From NCBI RefSeq assembly GCF_004364285.1, contig NZ_SOBE01000004.1, positions 1-64,000 of the forward strand: a stretch of 64,000 bases of DNA, read 5' to 3'. This document shows, one piece after another, positions 14,982 to 22,064 of this stretch. The translations under genes and the position numbers were made by a program. Source of the stretch: Frigoribacterium sp. PhB116 (GTDB taxonomy: Bacteria; Actinomycetota; Actinomycetes; Actinomycetales; Microbacteriaceae). Position 1 is the first letter of the stretch. Each line of letters opens with the position of its first letter. The notes beneath the pieces are model-generated. The model was not told where the DNA came from. It searched no databases and worked only from the letters and a program-made list of their open reading frames with translations.

Positions 14982-16310
14982 CTAGCCCGCGGCCACGGCC
15001 CTCTCCGCGAGCACCGATCGGTCAGCGCGGCCAGCCCGGCCGGCCCCGCCGGCCCGCGCCGCGATGCTCTCCGCGACGTGCGCGGCGTCGCGGGCGATCG
15101 CCTCGAAACGACCCGACCCCCAGGTGTGCAGCCACGGCAGCCCGAGGAAGTGCAGCCCGGGCGCGGTGGTGACCCCGCGATGGTGCGTCGGGACGCCTCC
15201 TCCGTCGAAGACCCCGACCTGCACCCACGACCAGTCCGCCCGGAACCCGGCCGACCAGACGACGCTCGTGATGCCCGCCTCGCGCAGGTCGAGGCTCGTC
15301 ACCTCGGCCTCGGGCCGCCAGACCGGCACGTAGCGCGGCTCGACGGGCGCGTCGACGCCGGTGCGCTCGACGAAGCGGTCGATGTCGGTCTTGATCGACT
15401 CCATCACCGAGTCCGCGTGGTCGAGCGACGCCTCCGCGGTGGGGCTGAAGGTCAGTGCGGTGCCCTCGGCGCCGGTCAGCCGGCCGTAGAGCCGCATGCC
15501 CTCGAGCGCGAAGGCGCGCAGGTCGATGTCCCGGCCGCCGTCCCGCCCGGTCATGTAGTGGTTCGTCGACTCGCGCTTCGTGAGGCCGCCGACCTGGGCT
15601 TGGACGGGCACGTCGTACACGCCCATGTCGCTCAGCCAGGCGATGCAGTCGCGGCCGCGGTAGAAGCGGGCGCACCGGGGCGCGGAGCCGAGCGCGAGGT
15701 GCACCTGGCGTCCGGCGAGGTGCAGGTCCTCGGCGATCTGGGCGCCCGACTGGCCCGAGCCGACGACGAGCACGCCGCCCTCGGGCAGGGCCTGCGGCGA
15801 GCGGTAGTCGGCGGAGTGCACCTGCACGACGTCGTCGGACACCCCCGCGGCGACGGCCGGCAGCACCGGGCGGTGGTAGCCGCCGGTGGCGAGCACGACC
15901 TGGTCGGCGACGATCGTGCCCTGGTCGGTGACGACCTCGAAGCCGCCGGCCGCCGCCTCCCGCAGCCGGGTGACGAGCACGCCCTCGACGACGGGGGCGT
16001 CGAAGGAGGCGGCGTACCGACGGATCCACGCGTGCACCTCGTCGCGGCCCATGAAGCCGTCGGGGTCGTCGCCGTCGTAGGCGAAGCCGGGCAGCACGCA
16101 CTGCCAGTTCGGGGTCACGAGCGTGAAGGCGTCCCACCGGCGGTCGATCCAGTCGTGCGCGATCGTGTCGCGCTCGAGGACGACGTGGTCGACGCCCTGG
16201 CGCGTCAGGTGCCAGCTGATCGAGAGGCCGGCCTGGCCGCCGCCGACGACGGCCACCTCCACGTGCGTGCCGTCCACGACACGGCGCTGGGCGGTCACGA
16301 GCGCGGTCAC
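14982..16310 (-). CDS. MSMEG_0569-family flavin-dependent oxidoreductase
   Basis: This 442-residue FAD and NAD(P)H-dependent oxidoreductase resembles flavin monooxygenases. The FAD dinucleotide motif VAVVGGGQAGLS is at the N-terminus and a second, NAD(P)H-type motif GVLVVGSGQSGAQIAEDL lies near residue 185. The end carries the conserved GLHFLGLPWLHTWGSGRF block. The start is GTG at 16310, overlapping the stop of the small upstream gene in GTGA and preceded by GCAGGAGCG; the open frame extends further upstream only as an Arg-rich shadow. In Nit1C clusters this enzyme presumably oxidises the substrate or product of the nitrilase/radical SAM steps; the reaction has not, to my knowledge, been settled. 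Confidence 0.88.
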   Translation of the reverse strand: MTALVTAQRRVVDGTHVEVAVVGGGQAGLSISWHLTRQGVDHVVLERDTIAHDWIDRRWDAFTLVTPNWQCVLPGFAYDGDDPDGFMGRDEVHAWIRRYAASFDAPVVEGVLVTRLREAAAGGFEVVTDQGTIVADQVVLATGGYHRPVLPAVAAGVSDDVVQVHSADYRSPQALPEGGVLVVGSGQSGAQIAEDLHLAGRQVHLALGSAPRCARFYRGRDCIAWLSDMGVYDVPVQAQVGGLTKRESTNHYMTGRDGGRDIDLRAFALEGMRLYGRLTGAEGTALTFSPTAEASLDHADSVMESIKTDIDRFVERTGVDAPVEPRYVPVWRPEAEVTSLDLREAGITSVVWSAGFRADWSWVQVGVFDGGGVPTHHRGVTTAPGLHFLGLPWLHTWGSGRFEAIARDAAHVAESIAARAGGAGRAGRADRSVLAERAVAAG

Positions 16311-16636
16311 GACGACGCTCCTGCAGGAGGCGCGGCTGCGGTCGCCGGGGCAGGCAGCGGCGGGTGCATCTCGAGCACGCGCACCGCGCCTCCTGCGTGC
16401 GTCGCCGCGATCGCGACGATCTCGGCCTGCTGCTGCATCGCAGACGTGCAGGCGAAGCCGTAGGCCGCGGCGACGCGCTCGCTGGCGATCTGCAACGCGG
16501 TCGTCGAGCGCTCGACGAACTCGGCGAGCGGGTACTCGGCGCCGGTGACGAGGTGGTCGTGCATCACGAGGCTCGGTGACCAGCACGCGGTCTCGGAGCC
16601 GTCAGGCCAGCGCACCTGGAACGTCATCTCAGGCAC
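16307..16636 (-). CDS. MSMEG_0570-family nitrogen starvation protein
   Basis: This small soluble protein of 109 residues beginning MPEMTFQVRWPDGSE is the hallmark start of the MSMEG_0570 family found only in Nit1C-type clusters. It has a compact alpha/beta core (SLVMHDHLVTGAEYPLAEFV, then a long helix to QIASERVAAAYGFACTSAMQ), with a Pro/Ala-rich tail. GTG 16636 is preferred because it yields the family's MPEM start; ATG 16627 would remove it. The start overlaps the nitrilase stop by 8 bases. No enzymatic motif is visible, so it may be an accessory or substrate-binding component. Confidence 0.88.
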   Translation of the reverse strand: MPEMTFQVRWPDGSETACWSPSLVMHDHLVTGAEYPLAEFVERSTTALQIASERVAAAYGFACTSAMQQQAEIVAIAATHAGGAVRVLEMHPPLPAPATAAAPPAGASS

Positions 16637-17525
16637 GGGCGAGGCTCCTGCCGGCGGCGGAGGCCGCCTCGGCCTCGCCGGTGCGGTACGCGTCGGGCCG
16701 CCGGTCGCGCAGGTGGAACATGCCGCCGCGCATGGCCCGGAAGGTGCCCTCGACGTCGATCTCGGCGATCGCGAGGCCCGCCTCGAGCAGGGTCGTGGCG
16801 AGTACGACGCCGCCGGGGTCGACCACCTTCGCGTTGCCGACGTAGCGGAGCGAGCCGAAGGTGCCGGCCTGGTTCGAGGCGATCCAGAAGACCTGGTTGT
16901 CGAGGGCGCGGGCCGTGTCGAGCAGGTTGAAGCGGTAGGTCCAGCGGTCGTCCTGCAGGTTCTCGGCGGTGGCCGTGCGGGCCACGGGCCAGGCCGACAT
17001 GCTGACGATGATCTCGGCGCCGTCGAGCGCCAGCGACCGGGCCGCCTCCGGGAACGCCTTGTCGTAGCAGATCTGCATGCCGAGGCGGCCGACGGGGGTG
17101 TCGAACGCCTCGTAGACCTCGCCGGCCGAGTACGACATCGCCTCGCCGAGGGGCTGGTGCACCTTGCGGTACGAGCCGTAGATCCTCATGCCGTCGAGGC
17201 AGACCGCGGCGTTGTACCGCGTCTCGCCGTCGTCGGCGAGCTCGCAGAAGCCGATGCAGACGACCATGTCGCCGACGATCTGCTGCACGCGGCGGAGCTC
17301 GGGGCCGTCGAGCGCGACCGCCGGCGGCAGCGAGCGCGTCGTGGTCTTGAGGGTGTCGCCGTGGTTGCCGAGCGACGACAGGTAGCCGCCGATCGCGGCC
17401 TCGGGGAAGACGAGCAGCTGCACGCCGGCCGCCCTCGCCTCGCCGACGAGGGTCTCGATGAGCTCGTAGTTCTGGTCGAGGTCCCGGGTGAAGTTCGCCG
17501 AGACGGCGGCGACGGTCGTCGACAT
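16629..17525 (-). CDS. Nit6803/Nit1-family nitrilase
   Basis: This 298-residue carbon-nitrogen hydrolase should convert a nitrile to a carboxylate and ammonia. The full Glu-Lys-Cys triad is present: E42 in LLVFPEAAIGGY, K121 in SYRKVHQPLGE and C153 in GMQICYDKAFPE. It is the first gene of the leftward Nit1C arm. ATG 17525 has a good ribosome site (AGAGGAGA) and starts MSTTVAAVSANF; an upstream GTG-type extension is Pro-rich and unlikely. Clusters of this type are known from cyanobacterial nitrogen starvation (Sll0784) and, in pseudomonads, were linked to growth on cyanide. A GlnR-type box lies 70 bases upstream of the start. The physiological nitrile is unknown. Confidence 0.92.
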   Translation of the reverse strand: MSTTVAAVSANFTRDLDQNYELIETLVGEARAAGVQLLVFPEAAIGGYLSSLGNHGDTLKTTTRSLPPAVALDGPELRRVQQIVGDMVVCIGFCELADDGETRYNAAVCLDGMRIYGSYRKVHQPLGEAMSYSAGEVYEAFDTPVGRLGMQICYDKAFPEAARSLALDGAEIIVSMSAWPVARTATAENLQDDRWTYRFNLLDTARALDNQVFWIASNQAGTFGSLRYVGNAKVVDPGGVVLATTLLEAGLAIAEIDVEGTFRAMRGGMFHLRDRRPDAYRTGEAEAASAAGRSLARA

Positions 17526-17594
17526 CGTGTCTCCTCTGGTCGGTGGAGGCGGTGGCGCAGGTGCCTGCGGTGCGTCCATCAGACGCCAGGACCT

Positions 17595-17610
17595 GTTTCG
17601 GATTGGTTAC
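17595..17610 (-). promoter_or_regulatory. GlnR-type operator in the Nit1C divergent promoter
   Basis: Read on the - strand, the sequence is GTAAC-N6-GAAAC, exactly the a/b half-site pair of the actinomycete nitrogen regulator GlnR (consensus GTnAC-N6-GAAAC). It lies in the 270-base gap between the nitrilase (start 17525) and the MSMEG_0572 gene (start 17796), in an AT-richer patch. Such a pair is expected about 0.1 times by chance on both strands of this window given its base composition (my estimate). The rest of the gap has no gene; the 17782 AAGGAG is the ribosome site of the rightward gene. Confidence 0.7.
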
Positions 17611-17795
17611 AGCCGGAATAAGAACTCGTGTCGCAGGTCGGGGCCGCAATAGAGAGGCACGATCCGCGACGCCGAAACAAAACGGCGAATCCTCGTAATC
17701 CGCCTGCAACACGGCGGTCGAAGACTCGGGACCAGATCCAGGCACCGCAGTTCGACCGGCACCGTCTCGTCCCGACCCCGCAAGGAGCCCGCACC

Positions 17796-18332
17796 ATGAG
17801 CGACAACGACATCGACTTCGACCAGCAGGTCCTCGACAACATCGAGATCTCCCGCAACGAGATCGCGCACCCCTCGCTGCCGAAGGGGAGCAACATCTAC
17901 GGCTCGACCAAGATCTTCCCCGACTACACGGCCACGAAGGACGAGCACTACTTCCAGCTCGTGCACGGCATCGCCCACGAGTCGTCGGTGAGCTTCGTCG
18001 CCGTGCTGCAGGCGACCAGGGCCCTCCGCAAGGGCTTCACGAGCGTGCTCTACTTCTACGGCCCCGGCTCGATGAACTGCATCGCCAACCGCGGGTTCCC
18101 GACGACGGGCTCGGACGGGTTCCCCGGCGAGAACAACATCAACAACGCGCTCGAGACGTTCATCGCCGAGGGCGGGACGGTGTTCTGCTGTCGATTCGGC
18201 CTCGCGCTGCACGGCAACCGCGAGGAGGACCTGATCGCCGGCGTGATCCCGTGCCACCCCCTCGACGTGCAGGACGCCGTCATCCACTACGCCCGCAAGG
18301 GCGCCATCATCAACAGCACCTACATGGTCTGA
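17796..18332 (+). CDS. MSMEG_0572/Sll0783-family nitrogen starvation protein
   Basis: This 178-residue soluble protein, first gene of the rightward Nit1C arm, has a DsrE/TusD-like alpha/beta pattern: an N-terminal acidic segment, then LVHGIAHESSVSFVAVLQAT, a glycine-rich Tyr-Phe-Tyr-Gly-Pro-Gly-Ser loop with a Cys (FYGPGSMNCIANRGFPT), and GGTVFCCRFGLALHG with paired Cys. ATG 17796 has the ribosome site AAGGAG 9 bases upstream, and the protein reads with the family's usual start. Sll0783 is among the most strongly nitrogen-starvation-induced genes of Synechocystis; its biochemical role is not established. The next gene begins 12 bases after the stop. Confidence 0.9.
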   Translation: MSDNDIDFDQQVLDNIEISRNEIAHPSLPKGSNIYGSTKIFPDYTATKDEHYFQLVHGIAHESSVSFVAVLQATRALRKGFTSVLYFYGPGSMNCIANRGFPTTGSDGFPGENNINNALETFIAEGGTVFCCRFGLALHGNREEDLIAGVIPCHPLDVQDAVIHYARKGAIINSTYMV

Positions 18333-18344
18333 GCCGGTGACCGC

Positions 18345-19460
18345 GTGACGATCACGAACGAGCCGCAGGCCCCCGCGCGCCGCGCCGTGGGCATCTCGAA
18401 CGGCGGGGCGCTCTCCACCCGCGTCGACGTCGCCATCCGCGGCATCCGGGTCGCCGCGCCCGTGCACCGCGAAGGAGGCGCTGGTCCGAGCGACGACGGA
18501 CACGTGCTGTTCCAGGGCCTGCAGTCCGCGATCCCGCAGAGCCAGGACAGTCCGTACCTCGTCGACGACGGGCGACTGCTGCTCGAAGGGGAGGACACGG
18601 GCATCGAGGTCACGCCGGTGGCCCGCCCCCGGTTCTACGACCTGGCGACGGCGGACGGCGTCTCCTACGAGGCGATCGCGCGCCTCCACGGGGCCAAGGT
18701 GCTGGCGACCACCGTCGTCCAGACCTGCGTGCGCTACGACGTCGCCGAGCGCTGCCGGTTCTGCTCGATCGAGGAGTCGCTGAACTCCGGCGCGACCGTG
18801 GCCGTCAAGACGCCGTCGATGATCGCGGAGGTGGCCGAGGCCGCCTGGCGACTGGACGGCGTCGAGCAGATGGTGATGACCACCGGCACCTCGAAGGGGC
18901 GCGACCGCGGCGCGACCCACCTGGCTCGGTGCGTGCGCGCCATCAAGGCCGTGGTGCCCGAGCTCGAGATCCAGGTGCAGTGCGAGCCGCCGGGCGACCT
19001 CACGACGATCACCGACCTGTACGAGGCCGGCGCGCGCTCGATCGGCATCCACGTCGAGTCGATGGACGACGACGTGCGCCGCCGCTGGATGCCGGGCAAG
19101 TCGCGCGTGTCGATGGACGAGTACCGGGCCGCCTGGCGCGAGGCCGTCCGCGTCTTCGGCCGCAACCAGGTCTCGACCTACCTGCTCGTCGGCCTCGGCG
19201 AGGACCCGGACGAGATGGTCGCCGGCGCCCAGGAGCTGATCGACATGGGCGTCTACCCGTTCATCGTCCCGTTCCGGCCGCTGCGCGGGACCCTCGCGAC
19301 CGACGTCGACCACGTGCCCGCGCCGCACGGCTCGGTGCTGCACGACATCACCTTCCGGGTGTCGGAGGCGCTGATCGCGGCCGGCATGAAGGGCACCGAC
19401 CAGAAGGCCGGCTGCGCAGCCTGCGGCGCGTGCTCGGCCCTCCAGACGGCCGGGGGCTGA
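18345..19460 (+). CDS. MSMEG_0568-family radical SAM enzyme
   Basis: This 371-residue biotin-synthase-like radical S-adenosylmethionine enzyme should bind [4Fe-4S] and generate a 5'-deoxyadenosyl radical. The cluster cysteines are C128, C137 and C140 (VVQTCVRYDVAERCRFC), a C-x8-C-x2-C spacing instead of the textbook C-x3-C-x2-C. Downstream are the Gly-rich turn MVMTTGTSKGRDRG and a barrel ending QVQCEPPGDL, and a C-terminal cysteine patch GCAACGACSA that may hold a second metal site. GTG 18345 is the start. It is linked to the GNAT-AIR synthase gene with a one-base gap. It presumably carries out the key carbon rearrangement or cleavage of the Nit1C pathway; the substrate is unknown. Confidence 0.9.
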   Translation: MTITNEPQAPARRAVGISNGGALSTRVDVAIRGIRVAAPVHREGGAGPSDDGHVLFQGLQSAIPQSQDSPYLVDDGRLLLEGEDTGIEVTPVARPRFYDLATADGVSYEAIARLHGAKVLATTVVQTCVRYDVAERCRFCSIEESLNSGATVAVKTPSMIAEVAEAAWRLDGVEQMVMTTGTSKGRDRGATHLARCVRAIKAVVPELEIQVQCEPPGDLTTITDLYEAGARSIGIHVESMDDDVRRRWMPGKSRVSMDEYRAAWREAVRVFGRNQVSTYLLVGLGEDPDEMVAGAQELIDMGVYPFIVPFRPLRGTLATDVDHVPAPHGSVLHDITFRVSEALIAAGMKGTDQKAGCAACGACSALQTAGG

Positions 19461-19461
19461 G

Positions 19462-20889
19462 GTGGCGCTGCTCGACGTGCCCGCCCTGATGGGGCCGCGG
19501 GTCGTCGCGCCGCCCGCCGCGGAGTTCATCGTGGGGGTTGCCGACCGCGCCGAGGTCGAGGCGTACCGACGGCTGCGGCGCGACGCGTTCGTGGACGAGC
19601 AGGGGCTCTTCGAGGGCACCGACCGCGACGAGCTCGACGACGACCCGCGCACCGTCGTGCTCGTCGCTCGCGCTGGCGGAGGCGTCGTCGGCGGGGTGCG
19701 CCTGGCGCCCGTGGGGGAGGAGGACGTCGGCTGGTGGACCGGCTCCCGGCTCGTCGTCGCGCCGTCGGCCCGGAGCGCCCTCGGCGTCGGATCGGCACTC
19801 GTCCGGGCCGCGTCGGCGCTCGCCGAGCAGCTCGGGGTGCTCCGCTTCGACGCGACCGTCCAGGTGCGCTCGTCGGTGCTGTTCCGGCGTCTCGGCTGGG
19901 AGCAGACCGGCCGCTGCGTGATCGGCGGCGTCGACCACCTCCGGATGCGCTGGCCGATCGACCGGCACCAGCGTCTCGTCGACGCGACGAAGTCGCTTCT
20001 CGAGGCCGTGCTCGAGCCGCACACCGCCTGGGCGGCGTCGCCCGACGGATCACTGGGAGGCGCGGGCTGGGTCGGCGACGACGGGGCGCCCGTGCCGGGC
20101 ACCGACGTCGTCGCGGCCTGCGACGCGATCCTGCCCTCGATGGTCGAGCGCGACCCGGAGTGGGCCGGCTGGTGCGGCGTGCTCGTCAACGTCAACGACC
20201 TCAGCGCGATGGGCGCCGCGCCCGTCGGGCTGCTCGACGCGGTGGCGGGCCGCGACGCCGCGTTCGTCCGACGGGTGCTCGCCGGGGTGCGCCGCGGCGC
20301 CGAGGCCTGGGGCGTGCCGTTGCTCGGCGGCCACACGCAGGTCGGGGTGCCGGCCGCGCTCAGCGTCACGGCGCTCGGACGGACGGCCCATCCTGTGCCG
20401 GGCGGCGGCGGCCGGTACGGCGACGCCCTCAGCCTCACGGTCGACGTGAGCGGCTCGTGGCGCGAGGGGCACCACGGCAGCCAGTGGAACTCGACCGAGC
20501 GGCGCCGCTCGCACGAGCTGCGCGACCTCGCGGGCACCGTCGCGCGGGCACGACCCGCGGCGGCGAAGGACGTCAGCATGGCCGGCATCGTCGGCACCGT
20601 CGGGATGCTCGCGGAGGCCAGCGGGTACGGCGCCGTCGTCGACGTAGCGTCCGTGCCGAGGCCGGGCGGCGCCTCCTCGGGGGTGACCGTGGGGGACTGG
20701 CTGAGCTGCTTCCCCGGGTTCGGCATGGTGACGGCAGACCGTCCTGGGGAGTCGCGGATGCACTCGCCGTACGCGGAGACGGCCGAGATCGGCGAACTGT
20801 CGCTGCGGCGTGGGGTCGACCTGCGCTGGCCCGACGGCGAGGTCACGCGTGCGGTCGGCGGCGGTGTGACGGGCCTCGGCCCCGCCTGA
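19462..20889 (+). CDS. MSMEG_0567-type fusion: GNAT acetyltransferase plus AIR-synthase-like domain
   Basis: This two-domain protein of 475 residues has an N-terminal half (~20-170) of GNAT type, with the acetyl-CoA binding stretch SRLVVAPSARSALGVGSALV. The C-terminal half (~190-475) is AIR-synthase/PurM-like, with VNVNDLSAMGAAPVGLLDAV and LLGGHTQVG, and would bind ATP or an amino-imidazole-like ligand. In cyanobacteria these are separate genes (Sll0786, Sll0787); here, as in mycobacteria, they are one chain. GTG 19462 directly follows the radical SAM stop. A likely role is acylation plus ATP-dependent activation or cyclisation of the cluster's intermediate, by analogy only. It ends the rightward arm. 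Confidence 0.9.
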   Translation: MALLDVPALMGPRVVAPPAAEFIVGVADRAEVEAYRRLRRDAFVDEQGLFEGTDRDELDDDPRTVVLVARAGGGVVGGVRLAPVGEEDVGWWTGSRLVVAPSARSALGVGSALVRAASALAEQLGVLRFDATVQVRSSVLFRRLGWEQTGRCVIGGVDHLRMRWPIDRHQRLVDATKSLLEAVLEPHTAWAASPDGSLGGAGWVGDDGAPVPGTDVVAACDAILPSMVERDPEWAGWCGVLVNVNDLSAMGAAPVGLLDAVAGRDAAFVRRVLAGVRRGAEAWGVPLLGGHTQVGVPAALSVTALGRTAHPVPGGGGRYGDALSLTVDVSGSWREGHHGSQWNSTERRRSHELRDLAGTVARARPAAAKDVSMAGIVGTVGMLAEASGYGAVVDVASVPRPGGASSGVTVGDWLSCFPGFGMVTADRPGESRMHSPYAETAEIGELSLRRGVDLRWPDGEVTRAVGGGVTGLGPA

Positions 20890-20951
20890 GCGGTGCGGAC
20901 GCCGGCGCCGCCGCGGACGGCGCCGACCGGATGCTCGGCGACACCCGACGG

Positions 20952-20967
20952 GAAACACGACCGTAAC
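20952..20967 (+). promoter_or_regulatory. GlnR-like half box upstream of the cohesin gene
   Basis: GAAAC-N6-GTAAC fits the internal b-then-a half of the extended GlnR box and the mycobacterial AC-N9-AC pattern. It is 63 bases past the GNAT-AIRS stop and 202 bases before the cohesin start. The neighbouring half-sites expected in a full box are not recognisable, so this is weaker than the 17595 site. Confidence 0.4.
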
Positions 20968-21004
20968 GACACTGTGCGTCTGCTCGAAACACCCCATGAA
21001 TACG

Positions 21005-21026
21005 GTGTGGATCGTGTGATCCACAC
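21005..21026. promoter_or_regulatory. inverted repeat GTGTGGAT-N6-ATCCACAC
   Basis: This is a perfect 8-base inverted repeat with a 6-base centre in the 279-base gap before the cohesin gene, next to an AT-rich run (ATGAATACGG). Its symmetry and spacing suit a dimeric repressor operator. No regulator gene is adjacent. The remainder of the gap (21030-21160) shows nothing recognisable. Confidence 0.45.
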
Positions 21027-21168
21027 GAGCGGACCGACGGCGATCTGCGAGGCACGAGGCCGTCCCGTCGGCCCCGTCGTGCAGCCCGGCCGTGCGTCGG
21101 ACCAGCGTCCCCCTGCCCCGCAGTCGTCGACGAGCCGCGCTCGACCTCGACCGAAGGAACCTGCCCCG

Positions 21169-21936
21169 ATGCAGCACACCACCCGGCGCCTCGTGCGCCC
21201 CCGGACGGCCCTGGCCACCGGCGCCCTCGCCGTCGGCCTCGTCGCCCTCGGGAGCGCTCCGGCCCTCGCCGCGCCCGCCCCGATCGCGCCCGGCATCACC
21301 GCCGCGTCGATCACCGCTCCCGCCGCGGCCACGGTCGGCGACGTCGTCGACGCGTCGGTCGCGCTGACCGGCACCAGCGACGTCTACGCGTACGAGCTCG
21401 TGGTCGAGTACGACCCCGCCGTGCTCGACTACGTCGACGGCAGCGCGACCGCGCCCGACGGCGGCTTCGACGCCGTCGACGAGCAGGACGGCACACTCAC
21501 CGTCACGCACACCCGGCTCGGCACCTCACCCGGGCTCGCGGGCGACCTCGCCGTCGACCTGCAGTTCGCCGCGATCGGCGCCGGCGACGGCACGCTCGAC
21601 CTCGCCTCGGTCACGCTCGTCTCCGAGGACGGGCTGACGACGACGCTCGCGGCGCCGTCCACGGCGCCCCTCGCGGTGACGGCCGCCGCAGTGCCCCCGG
21701 TCGACCCGGCACCCGCGCCGGTACCCGACCCGAGCACGCCCGCAGGAGGCGGCACCGCGCCGGTGCCCTCGCCCACGTCCGGCGCGACCGGCGCCTCCTC
21801 GGCCTCGGGGCCCCTGGCCTTCACGGGCTCGGACGCGTTCCCGGGGATCCTCGCGGGCGCCGCCGTGCTGCTCGCCGGGATCGCCGCCGTGGTCGTCGCC
21901 CAGGTGCGCCGCCGCCGCTCGGCGGGCACCCGATGA
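21169..21936 (+). CDS. cell-wall-anchored cohesin-domain protein
   Basis: This 255-residue secreted protein has a signal peptide (cleavage after GSAPALA, ~33), one cohesin-type domain (~38-158: VGDVVDASVALTGTSDVYAY, then ELVVEYDPAVLDYVDGSA, the classical cohesin strand pattern), a Pro/Ser/Thr-rich linker, then LAFTG (216-220), a membrane helix and an RRRR tail. That arrangement is a sortase substrate of the LAxTG class, so the cohesin should be displayed on the wall. ATG 21169 has the ribosome site GAAGGAA. The next gene encodes an amidase with a dockerin, the cognate partner module of cohesins, so this looks like a one-cohesin surface scaffold. Confidence 0.85.
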   Translation: MQHTTRRLVRPRTALATGALAVGLVALGSAPALAAPAPIAPGITAASITAPAAATVGDVVDASVALTGTSDVYAYELVVEYDPAVLDYVDGSATAPDGGFDAVDEQDGTLTVTHTRLGTSPGLAGDLAVDLQFAAIGAGDGTLDLASVTLVSEDGLTTTLAAPSTAPLAVTAAAVPPVDPAPAPVPDPSTPAGGGTAPVPSPTSGATGASSASGPLAFTGSDAFPGILAGAAVLLAGIAAVVVAQVRRRRSAGTR

Positions 21937-21939
21937 GCG

Positions 21940-22000
21940 CGCTCCGCCCCGGCGCCCGCCAGGCGCCGCTCCGCCCCGGCGCCCGCCAGGCGCCGCTCCG
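21940..22000. repeat. 27-bp direct repeat between cohesin and amidase genes
   Basis: Two exact 27-base units (21940-21966, 21967-21993) and 7 bases of a third lie in the short gap between the cohesin stop and the amidase ribosome site. Frame is open through it, but the codons are Arg/Pro/Gln-rich and no ribosome site precedes ATG 21933, so it is read as non-coding. Confidence 0.8.
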
Positions 22001-22064
22001 TGCCGACTCGCCCGGCCACGTCTCGCCCGCCCCCGACTCGACCAGCCACAGGAGGACCTCCCTC

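Noticed and set aside
21933-22064. Upstream ATG of the dockerin amidase overlapping the cohesin stop
   Set aside because: The extra 44 residues come from a DNA repeat and would bury the signal peptide; GTG 22065 has a perfect AGGAGG site.
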